DNA from: GWB2-37-7 sp049684915
GTDB lineage: Bacteria > Bacillota > Clostridia > Lutisporales > Lutisporaceae
Length of the DNA stretch: 64,000 nt
NCBI GenBank assembly: GCA_049684915.1
Contig: JBAVGO010000142.1
Location: 1-64,000, forward strand
Direction: 5' to 3'
The position numbers were made by a program, and so were the translations under genes. A model generated the notes under the pieces. That model ran no database searches and had not been told where the DNA came from. It saw only the letters and a program-made list of their open reading frames with translations. Shown here piece by piece: positions 37,476 to 44,440 of the stretch (within the stretch, counting starts at the first letter, position 1; every line of letters begins with the position of its first letter).

Positions 37476-38774
37476 TTATTTTTCAGTTAATCTCTTAACA
37501 TTAGCCCCAATGTTTGTCATTTCTTCATAGAAACGAGGGAAGGATACGCCAACAAACTCTGCACTGTCAATAAGAGTGCTTCCCTCTGCCGCCAAAGCAG
37601 CACAGGTAGACGCCATAACAATACGATGATCATGATGTCCGCTAAGGTGTGTGCCCTTTAAGTCAGAGTGGTAAATTGTTAATGTACCCTCTGTTTCCTC
37701 AAACTTTCCACCCATCTTTGTAAGTTCCTCTACAATTGACTTACAGCGATCCGTTTCTTTTAGACGGCAGGCTTGGATATTGTTAAGGACTGTCTTACCT
37801 TCTGCCTTGCAGCCTAGTACTGCAAGTGCAGGAATAGCATCCGGCATGTCCTTACAGTCAATCTCAATACCATGCAGCTTATGACCCCCTTCTACAATAA
37901 CTCCATCTTTACCATTGTTCAATACCTCAACCTTACCACCCATCTTGTTAATTATGTCAACAAATACCTTTTCACCCTGGTGGTCATTAATGTCCATATT
38001 GAGTAGCTTAATCTTAGAATCTGTGATAGCTGCGGCTACCATTGGATATGTAGCTCCGCACCAATCAGATGGTACTGTCTTTGTAAATGGCATGTAAGTC
38101 TGTCCACCTGGAATTATAAATTCTTCAAAGTTTTTGTTGATAATCTTGATGCCTGCTGCATTGAGCCAATCAAGTGTCAAGGAAGCGTAAGGTCTTTCAC
38201 CAAGGTTTTCTACTAAAATACGAGTATCTCCTTGCAGACTGGGACAGGCAATAAGTAAGCCGATAAGCCACTGGACATTTACCCCTGGAAAGTTAACAGT
38301 ATGCCCTCCTTCAATAGGACCTTCTATCATTAATGGAGCTAGCTCGTTATCTCTTGTAGATACTGCCTTACCGCCTAGCTCTCTAATTGCCTTAAGCAAC
38401 GGAGCTATCGGTCTGTAGCATATCTGGTAGTCACCTGAAACAATTGACTTTCCGTTAATCAGAGAAGCCACTGTAGTCAATATATAATATCCAGTTCCAG
38501 AGTTACCAACGTTTAATATAGCGGAAGGAGACTTGAGGTTCATTCCGACACCCTCAATTATCCATTCATCATCACTAGAACAATCTATTTTAGCACCAAG
38601 TGTTCTGCAACAATCTATAATAGAATAGCTGTCAATACCTGGCATTGGATTGTAAACTCTTGTTTCCCCCTTCGCTAGTGTTCCCAGCACAATACCACGT
38701 GCGGTCCCTGACTTTGAGCCGGGTATTCTAACTTCGCCCTTCAATTGCTTTGTAGGTTCAATTAAATACATCAT
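37476..38774 (-). CDS. EPSP-synthase (AroA) family enolpyruvyl transferase, atypical active site
   Basis: This 432-residue protein has the full length and fold marks of 3-phosphoshikimate 1-carboxyvinyltransferase. Compared by eye with E. coli AroA, these residues are kept: K21, S22 and R26 (K22, S23, R27), R121 (R124), Q168 (Q171), D312 (D313), E340 and R343 (E341, R344) and R384 (R386). Others are not: R100 is Tyr97, S169 and S170 are Asn166 and Val167, S197 is Glu193, and K411 is Val410. The changed serines hold the 3-phosphate of shikimate-3-phosphate and the lysine helps bind phosphoenolpyruvate. It lies first in an operon with a TAXI transporter, not with aromatic-pathway genes. I therefore call it a family member that may use another substrate. 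A housekeeping AroA with unusual residues remains possible. Confidence 0.75.
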   Translation of the reverse strand: MMYLIEPTKQLKGEVRIPGSKSGTARGIVLGTLAKGETRVYNPMPGIDSYSIIDCCRTLGAKIDCSSDDEWIIEGVGMNLKSPSAILNVGNSGTGYYILTTVASLINGKSIVSGDYQICYRPIAPLLKAIRELGGKAVSTRDNELAPLMIEGPIEGGHTVNFPGVNVQWLIGLLIACPSLQGDTRILVENLGERPYASLTLDWLNAAGIKIINKNFEEFIIPGGQTYMPFTKTVPSDWCGATYPMVAAAITDSKIKLLNMDINDHQGEKVFVDIINKMGGKVEVLNNGKDGVIVEGGHKLHGIEIDCKDMPDAIPALAVLGCKAEGKTVLNNIQACRLKETDRCKSIVEELTKMGGKFEETEGTLTIYHSDLKGTHLSGHHDHRIVMASTCAALAAEGSTLIDSAEFVGVSFPRFYEEMTNIGANVKRLTEK

Positions 38775-38866
38775 AACACTATCATCTCCTTATACCTTTT
38801 TATTATTTTTACTAACTTAAACATAACACCCTCATTGATTATTGTGAAATAGTTATATATAATATA

Positions 38867-38887
38867 TTTATAGGCAATGTCTATAAA
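38867..38887. promoter_or_regulatory. Candidate LysR-type operator
   Basis: TTTATAG and CTATAAA form a perfect 7-base inverted repeat around a 7-base spacer and contain the T-N11-A core usual for LysR-type regulators. It lies in the gap between the divergent lysR-type gene and the AroA-like/TAXI operon, 21 bases before the regulator's ATG. Confidence 0.6.
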
Positions 38888-38908
38888 TTGAAGAGAGATG
38901 GTTTTATA

Positions 38909-39808
38909 ATGAATATTAACCAAATACGGTATGTTATAAAAGCAGCCCAGTGTCACAACTTTTCCCGTGCAGCGGAGGAGTTGTTTATCACTCAGCCTAC
39001 CCTTTCTCAGCAGATTAGTCAGTTGGAGCATGAGCTAAAACTCACTCTGTTCGAGCGAACAACTCGCTCAATTAAATTAACAGCTGCTGGGATTGACTTC
39101 ATTAAGTATGCTCAGAAAATATTAGATGAATGGACTGCCCTGGAACACACTATGACTCAGCATTTGAACCTTAAGAGTGAGAAGATAGTATTGGGTATTT
39201 TGCCCACTCTAAGCAAGGTAAATCTTACCACTCATATTGCTTCGTTTATGGATATTTATCCAGAGGTAACCATTGAACTTACAGAAGTATGGAGTGAAGA
39301 GCTAATCTCCAAGCTATTATCTAATGAAATTGATATTGCATTTCTCAATCCCGTTTTCCCAGTTGACAATGATTTCTTGAGCAAGACAGAATGTTATCCT
39401 ATTTTTGAAGATTATCTCATGTTAGTGGTTAATGCAAGTCACCCTCTTGCAACTTCCTCCCATGTTACTCTTGATGACCTAAAACAGCTAAAAATGATTA
39501 TGCTATCAGGTCACTCCAGTGTCCGCAAAACTATCACTATAGTTTTTGAAAAAAGCAATATTAACCCATTTATCGTTTGTGAATGTTCTGGTTTAGATAC
39601 CATGATAGGTCTTGTGGCAGATGGAATAGGTGTTTCATTCTTAACCTCCAGGGTTGCAGAAGCGTATAAGAATAGTAATGTAAAGGCTATTCCAATCCTT
39701 CCTTCTATTAAATGCCAGACAGCATTAGTTCTAGCTAAGTGTATTCAACATAATAACATCACACTTGCCTTCAAAAGCTATATTCTAGATTACTTCCATA
39801 TATCATAA
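38909..39808 (+). CDS. LysR family transcriptional regulator
   Basis: This protein of about 299 residues is a full-length LysR-type regulator. The N-terminal winged helix reads MNINQIRYVIKAAQCHNFSRAAEELFITQPTLSQQISQLE, and an effector-binding domain covers about 90-290. A TTG at 38888 would add seven residues; the ATG at 38909 begins exactly at the family's conserved start. It is divergent from the AroA-like/TAXI operon, with an operator-like inverted repeat between them, so it probably controls that operon in response to a metabolite. Confidence 0.9.
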   Translation: MNINQIRYVIKAAQCHNFSRAAEELFITQPTLSQQISQLEHELKLTLFERTTRSIKLTAAGIDFIKYAQKILDEWTALEHTMTQHLNLKSEKIVLGILPTLSKVNLTTHIASFMDIYPEVTIELTEVWSEELISKLLSNEIDIAFLNPVFPVDNDFLSKTECYPIFEDYLMLVVNASHPLATSSHVTLDDLKQLKMIMLSGHSSVRKTITIVFEKSNINPFIVCECSGLDTMIGLVADGIGVSFLTSRVAEAYKNSNVKAIPILPSIKCQTALVLAKCIQHNNITLAFKSYILDYFHIS

Positions 39809-40022
39809 CATCCTGCACATCTTGAACCTAAAAATACTTTTTCCTCTAAATGCATCTTTTATTCTTTCAAATTAACTAATAATACATATTTCTTCTTTTC
39901 CATATATATATTCTCCTTGATATTACAAATAATATAGCTTATACCATTTGCATAAATTCAATGTTATAATAAATATGTAATCTGTAATGACATAAGAAGA
40001 TGTATATTGAAAGGAGAGCAAT

Positions 40023-40775
40023 ATGAATATTAAAACTCAATTAATACCCATAGGAACAAAACGTAGAAGTGGTACAAAAATAACTAAAGTAGCTTTCTTT
40101 GTAGACCATGATACCGGGAATCCAGATAGTACAGCTCAAAACAATGTTACATATTTTATCAATTCTGCTAATGAAATGTCAGCTTCAGCACATTTATTTG
40201 TAGATGATAAAGAAGCAATAATGTGTATTCCTTGTTTAGACAACACTGAAAAAGCATGGCATGTATTATATGAAAAACGTAAAGATAATCAATTGTACGG
40301 TGGTGATTCTAATGATATAGCTGTTGGAATAGAATTATGCTATTTCCCCAATGATAAAGTTCGTACATTAAAAGCTTATAGTAACTATATTGAAATAGCG
40401 GCCTATCTAGCAAAATTTCATAATGTTGACCCAAATAAAAGAAGTGGTCATCTTGAGTTAGACCCAGAAAGAAAGACAGACCCTAATAATGCTTTAAAAT
40501 ATATAGGCAAAACTTATGTTGATATGAAAAAAGATATACTAAATAAGTATAATGAAATGTATGCAACCAAAGAAATTAATACAATTGAAGATGCTTGTTA
40601 TTTCCTTAAAGGTAAAGCTTTTGAAGATGCAGATGGATGGTTAGTAAAAGCTAAAGCAAATCCTAGAATGGCAGATATATTTATGGCTTTTGCTAAAGGT
40701 TGGGACACAATCAAGGATACTCAATATTTTGATGTAATATTGCAGAACGTATTAAAGAATATGAAGGTGGGTTAG
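40023..40775 (+). CDS. N-acetylmuramoyl-L-alanine amidase (Amidase_2 type)
   Basis: This 250-residue protein has an Amidase_2/T7-lysozyme-like zinc amidase domain at about 10-175. Visible marks are FFVDHDTGNP with a probable zinc His29, SASAHLFVDDKEAIMCIP, and GHLELDPERKTDP near the end of the domain. The enzyme cuts the bond between muramic acid and the stem peptide. No signal peptide is visible, as in phage endolysins, and the C-terminal 75 residues are unassigned. No phage genes surround it. A strong terminator follows. AAGGAG precedes the ATG. Confidence 0.85.
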   Translation: MNIKTQLIPIGTKRRSGTKITKVAFFVDHDTGNPDSTAQNNVTYFINSANEMSASAHLFVDDKEAIMCIPCLDNTEKAWHVLYEKRKDNQLYGGDSNDIAVGIELCYFPNDKVRTLKAYSNYIEIAAYLAKFHNVDPNKRSGHLELDPERKTDPNNALKYIGKTYVDMKKDILNKYNEMYATKEINTIEDACYFLKGKAFEDADGWLVKAKANPRMADIFMAFAKGWDTIKDTQYFDVILQNVLKNMKVG

Positions 40776-40827
40776 AAAGTATTATAATAAATAAATCAAA
40801 AGAACTGCTCCGACTACTTCTATTCAA

Positions 40828-40866
40828 TAAAAAAGTGGCAAAGATTAAATTTGCCACCTTTTTTAT
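40828..40866 (+). terminator. Terminator after the amidase gene
   Basis: GTGGCAAA (40835-40842) pairs with TTTGCCAC (40850-40857), flanked by A-rich and T-rich tails. It is a standard rho-independent terminator, possibly bidirectional. Confidence 0.85.
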
Positions 40867-41130
40867 TGAAGCTTATAAGGGCGTGTAACAATTATCTCCA
40901 AGGAATCTCTATTAGGTCTTACTAGTTCATAATTCAGTTATTTACCTATATGTACAAAAATAAGAGCAACGGTTATTTTTACTTGATTAACACACTCTCG
41001 TCCGAGAAAATTTTATCTTCTCAACAGGTAGTATACCAAAACCTTAATCAGTCTACAAGTGGCATAAATACTGCTTTTTATTGCATTTTGGTATACTATG
41101 TCAAAGCAAAAAGAACCATCCCCAACGCTT
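40867..41130. other. Intergenic region without recognised features
   Basis: This gap lies between the amidase terminator and the stop of the convergent carboxypeptidase gene. A short open frame at 40950-41162 has no ribosome site or protein-like composition. I see nothing else that I can support. Confidence 0.5.
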
Positions 41131-42303
41131 CTATACTTTTCCTAAGTATTCCTCCAGTGTAATACTTCTGCTTGTAATATTAAGAGAAGTGCTTTTACCC
41201 ACATAACGGAGATGCCAAGGCTCAAACTGATATCCAGTTATATTTTCCTTACCTTTTGAATATCGCACGATAAACCCAAACTGCGGTGCATTGTTTTTTA
41301 ACCACTCACCTTCTCTGGTTTTTGCATAGGACTGTGTAAGTGTATAGTTAACAGATGGGCTGCTTATATCCATAGCCAAGCCAGTCTGATGTTCACTTTC
41401 CCCAGGTCTTGCACTAAATTGATTTGCTGCAGCCACTGATCCGTATTTTCTGATACTTGAAGCAAAAATCTCATTTTGTCGTGTATAAGAGCGATAGCCT
41501 GAAATAGCAGTAAGCTTAATATTATCATTTTTAGCTTTAAAAAAGAGTGCTTCAAGGGCTTTTGCCGCCTCTGGTGTCATTTTTGTTTTTGCCTCGTTAA
41601 CTGAAGGTACGTTGGGATTTATCAGATTGCTTGGTATATAGCTTGCATTTAGATGATATTTTTTATTTACAAGAACTAGATTACCTGTTGCTGAAACCAG
41701 TGGTTTTGTCTCAGTTAGGTTCAATTTTAGACCGGGTTTTATCATATCTCCTGTTATCTTATTTATTTCCTTCAATTTAGCTACGGAAATATTATATTTT
41801 TTTGATATGCTATACAATGAATCTCCCACTTTTACTGTATAACTGTCTATTCTCTCTTCGGTTTTTAGTTGTTGTCCAGGAAATATCATGTAATTACTTA
41901 GGTTATTTAACTTCATTAATTGTGCCACTGATGTTCCTGATTTTTGTGCAATCTTATATAATGTATCCCCGGATTTAACTGTATATACAACATTAGTCTG
42001 AAGCTGTGCATGATTTGTTGTAGGGTTTGCACTCATAATTCCAGCATTGAGATTACTGTATCCAATTGATGCTATTAGTATGGATCCAAGCATTATTTTG
42101 ACAGTATCTATTTTAATATCACGGTAATTTTCATTTATATAGTTTTTTATATAATCTAGAGAATCTTTTTGCAGTCTTTTGCCTTTGTTAGCTAACGAGT
42201 AGATGAATTCTTCGCCAAATTCGCTGGTTTGTTTATCAACATATAAGACTAATGTATATCCATTTTGGTTTTTTATTAATTCTTGACGTGAGAACATATC
42301 CAT
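41131..42303 (-). CDS. LysM-containing D-alanyl-D-alanine carboxypeptidase (VanY-like)
   Basis: Numbered from the longest frame, this protein of about 390 residues has a 70-residue cytosolic start, one membrane segment (71-93), two LysM domains (109-151 and 158-200, both YTVKxGDxLYxI) and a VanY/peptidase M15 domain at about 240-385. The zinc ligands are H309 and D316 in SEHQTGLAMD and H368 in EPWHLR. LysM binds peptidoglycan and M15 enzymes trim the last D-Ala from stem peptides. The ATG at 42315 directly touches the ribosome site, so the ATG at 42303 is the more likely start. The type II membrane topology puts the LysM and catalytic parts outside the cell. Confidence 0.9.
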   Translation of the reverse strand: MDMFSRQELIKNQNGYTLVLYVDKQTSEFGEEFIYSLANKGKRLQKDSLDYIKNYINENYRDIKIDTVKIMLGSILIASIGYSNLNAGIMSANPTTNHAQLQTNVVYTVKSGDTLYKIAQKSGTSVAQLMKLNNLSNYMIFPGQQLKTEERIDSYTVKVGDSLYSISKKYNISVAKLKEINKITGDMIKPGLKLNLTETKPLVSATGNLVLVNKKYHLNASYIPSNLINPNVPSVNEAKTKMTPEAAKALEALFFKAKNDNIKLTAISGYRSYTRQNEIFASSIRKYGSVAAANQFSARPGESEHQTGLAMDISSPSVNYTLTQSYAKTREGEWLKNNAPQFGFIVRYSKGKENITGYQFEPWHLRYVGKSTSLNITSRSITLEEYLGKV

Positions 42304-42414
42304 TTTATGTATCATCCTTTCTCATTGTTTGATAATAAATAAAATAATCTAAGTTGACTATTGAGTATATTCTCCCTCACGATACTCAGCTTTATGCTTT
42401 ATAAGTGTGGATAT

Positions 42415-42867
42415 GTGCCAGGCACCATAGTTATCCAGTTATTTCTCCATTTTCATATCTGTCCAGCATGTCCTTTATTCCGCTATCTGTCATACATATG
42501 CTTCTTCCTATTTCTGTATACGTATAATGCTCTGCTATTGCAGCTTTTGTATATCTCAGTTTGTACTCTGTTAGCCTTCTTTTTCTTGATCCTGACTTTA
42601 TTAATGATTATCCATAAGTACATATCCGTACACCACACAACCCATAATTTTACTGTATTCTTTAAGCTGTTTTATAAAATAGCCTTTATCTATGCTTTCC
42701 TTAAATATGTATTCCTTATTATTTCCTCTTGCTATAACATGATATATTCCGCCTTTATATTCTTCTCTCCAAGGTCTGCTCATAAAAAAACCTTCTGATA
42801 ATATCGAAACTTATATTACCAGAAGGGTGTATTAAATCAATAACTGGATAACTTCGGTGCCTGGCAC
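42415..42867 (-). mobile_element. Internally deleted RAYT element with terminal inverted repeats (second copy)
   Basis: A 453-base element is bounded on both sides by GTGCC(A/T)GGCAC within terminal inverted repeats of about 28 bases (ATAACTGGATAACT-NN-GGTGCC...). On the minus strand it encodes 60 N-terminal residues of a Y1/REP-associated transposase (42783-42601, ending YGYVLMDNH, the start of the HxH-like motif). After a deletion and frameshift comes the C-terminal part (AAIAEHYTYTEIG...MTDSGIKDML) ending at 42431. The catalytic tyrosine region is missing. The right 160 bases match 27519-27680. It is a dead, MITE-like derivative. Confidence 0.8.
42431..42783 (-). pseudogene. RAYT (Y1 transposase) pseudogene
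   Basis: The N-terminal MSRPWREEYKGGIYHVIARGN-type start of REP-associated tyrosine transposases is followed by an early TAA at 42601. The C-terminal segment resumes in another frame to 42431. Total coding is about 115 codons against roughly 200 or more in intact relatives, so the middle is lost. Confidence 0.8.
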
Positions 42868-42916
42868 ACATTCTCCTCCTCTTAGTTATATCAGTTAAAA
42901 ACTTCAAAAGCATATT

Positions 42917-43267
42917 TTAGAAAACAAGTATCTTATCAGCTTCTGAACTCAAAAGTGCTAGTTCGTCCATAGTACTTCTTTCTGCACCCGGTATCATTTT
43001 ATCTATGCTCAGACCCCGAGCATCCATACAGCTTCCTCAGAGCTTTACCTTACCATTCTTTAACAAAATGGATTTCAGCATTCTCCCAATATTATAGTAG
43101 CCGTTTGGAGTATTTTGACCATCTATGGCATTTACAACTCCATCACCTATAAGTGAAATGTTTACATCTGCTTCAGCTGTTTTTTGTAAGCTCATAGCTA
43201 GCCTTAAAGCATTGTAAGCTTTCTCTGTACCATAAGGACCATCATTGATGATAAATAAATATTTCAT
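42917..43267 (-). CDS. DsrE family protein, probable selenoprotein (in-frame UGA, Sec77)
   Basis: The frame from the ATG at 43267 (AAGGAG seven bases upstream) reads a DsrE/F-like sulfur-transfer fold (MKYLFIINDGPYGTEKAYNALRLAMSL, then NTPNGYYNIGRML). It meets TGA at 43037-43039. Read through, the frame continues for 39 codons with clear family sequence (GSCMDARGL, then GAERSTMDELALL, then KILVF) and stops at TAA 42917. In relatives the UGA position is a Cys of the motif CGxC, so the protein would carry U77-G-S-C80. A hairpin 13 bases after the UGA fits a bacterial SECIS. The read-through product is 116 residues, the usual family length. A likely role is redox or persulfide chemistry in the cytosol. 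The alternative is a real truncation or sequencing error. Confidence 0.82.
43005..43023 (-). promoter_or_regulatory. SECIS-like hairpin
   Basis: On the coding (minus) strand ATGCTC pairs perfectly with GAGCAT around the loop GGGGTCT. The stem begins 13 bases after the UGA codon and the loop about 20 bases after it, within the range of bacterial SECIS elements. The loop starts with GG and contains U, as the SelB-binding consensus requires. Confidence 0.7.
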
Positions 43268-43946
43268 ACTCAAACTCCTTTCTCTAATTTTCATTATTGC
43301 TTCTTCTTTTATTTGCGAAAACATGCAAATAAAATGTAGGTAAATATTATCACAATAATTAAAGATAGTTCAATTATTATCTCATTATTTTGCATTTTGT
43401 ATCAATTACTGTAAATATAAGGTCTCCCACACATTTCTTTGCTTTCTGTGTTTTACTCCTCAAAGCAAATGATCCTAATATATAGCATTTTGGAGGTGTC
43501 TCACTGTCTATGGATACAATAAGGTTATGGATGACAATTATGGTTTATAATTTAGATTCGTCATTGGTGTTTACGATACAGATATTTCTTTCATTGGAAA
43601 TATTGTTGTCATTGAAGATACCAAATAAAAAACAGACATTAAAAAAGCAACAAACACTCAAATGCTAGTTTGCGGAAATCAATTTCTGTTAAAGAGTATA
43701 TAAAATAGTTATAACGTAATATTCTTATATTGCGTCATATCCCAATATCTATGCAATATCATATAGAATAGAAGATTGTACAATTTTTGAAAAGTAAGTC
43801 TATTTCAACTTATCTTATTACACTATGTAATAGACTGTGTTTATTAGTTTGTTACCACAGTGTTACCAAGGCTCAAAATTCTATGTCATAAAAATTAATA
43901 AAGGCTTTCATCCTAATCGATGAAAGCCTTGCTATTTCAATATTTA
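43268..43946. other. Intergenic region left of the integrative element
   Basis: No intact gene is seen. A promoter-like pair on the minus strand (TTGAAC at 43368-43373 and GATAAT at 43346-43351, 16 bases apart) could serve the dsrE-like gene. A minus-strand open stretch ending at 43377 encodes about 45 residues without a start (PPKCYILGSFALRSKTQKA...), perhaps the tail of a lost gene that I do not recognise. The terminator at 43901-43930 is listed separately. Confidence 0.45.
43890..43930 (-). terminator. Terminator hairpin next to the displaced tRNA fragment
   Basis: AAGGCTTTCATC (43901-43912) pairs perfectly with GATGAAAGCCTT (43919-43930) around a 6-base loop, with a T-rich tail on the minus strand. 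It sits just past the 3' end of the tRNA-Ser fragment, so it is probably the terminator of the tRNA gene before the element inserted. Confidence 0.75.
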
Positions 43947-44004
43947 TGGCGGAGAGAAAGGGGTTCGAACCCTTGTAACCTGTTACAGTTAACACGATTT
44001 CCAG
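43947..44004. repeat. Left attachment site: displaced 3' end of tRNA-Ser
   Basis: This 58-base segment aligns without gaps to 55826-55883, the 3' part of the intact tRNA-Ser(GGA). I count 48 identical positions. The last 13 bases, ACACGATTTCCAG (anticodon arm), and the CCA-end side TGGCGGAGAGA are identical. It ends inside the anticodon stem, so it cannot encode a tRNA. Confidence 0.88.
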
Positions 44005-44307
44005 AAGTGCTTTGTCTCATATCAATTGACATTAACAACTTCAATCTCTTACAGGTATTGTATTTTATTTCATAATCAAATTAGATTTAGAATCATGTTC
44101 TTTATATTAGTGTAATGTACTTCTATCTATTCCACCGCTAAATAGGCAACATTAGATAGATTACAAAGGCAAAGGAGAGTCCGATAAAATTTGAAATAAT
44201 CAATGAACACTTCTAATCATCTCAGTTTTTATTTTTCTTTTGATATATAGCTTACCCTAATAGTTCTGATAAACAATATACATTTCTTCCATATTAAAAA
44301 GTTATTA

Positions 44308-44336
44308 TTGATTTAATGCATAATCAATAATGATAA
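44308..44336 (+). promoter_or_regulatory. Possible promoter of the restriction-modification gene
   Basis: TTGATT (44308-44313), 17 bases, then TGATAA (44331-44336). The 44383-44417 inverted repeat lies between it and the gene. The surroundings are AT-rich, so this is tentative. Confidence 0.35.
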
Positions 44337-44382
44337 ATTATTAACAAATAAGCACTTGCCATATAGTTCTAAATAAATGTTG

Positions 44383-44417
44383 CTAGCTAAGAGTTTTTTT
44401 GATAAACTCTTAGCTAG
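44383..44417. promoter_or_regulatory. Perfect 14-bp inverted repeat upstream of the restriction-modification gene
   Basis: CTAGCTAAGAGTTT and AAACTCTTAGCTAG flank the loop TTTTGAT. The repeat ends nine bases before the AGGAGGG ribosome site of the gene at 44441. It could be an operator for a dimeric repressor, an RNA hairpin limiting expression, or a weak terminator of transcription entering from the left. Confidence 0.7.
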
Positions 44418-44440
44418 TAATAGTTTAGGAGGGATATAAA

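Noticed and set aside
38771..39031. Minus-strand open frame of 86 codons over the LysR start
   Set aside because: It overlaps the regulatory gap and the conserved start of the LysR gene and has no family resemblance.
40023..40775. Amidase gene as evidence of a prophage
   Set aside because: No holin, tail, capsid or integrase genes surround it; the nearby integrative element begins more than 3 kb away and has its own boundaries.
42361..42798. Plus-strand hydrophobic open frame of 145 codons
   Set aside because: It lies antisense to the RAYT remnant, which explains the region, and lacks a ribosome site.
43037..43324. A 95-residue DsrE-like protein ending at TGA 43037
   Set aside because: Family sequence continues past the UGA, a SECIS-like hairpin follows, and the ribosome site fits the later ATG at 43267. 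I annotate the read-through form.
43500..43700. Plus-strand fragments near 43560-43640 that look partly coding
   Set aside because: The frames are short and broken by stops, with no start site or recognised family.
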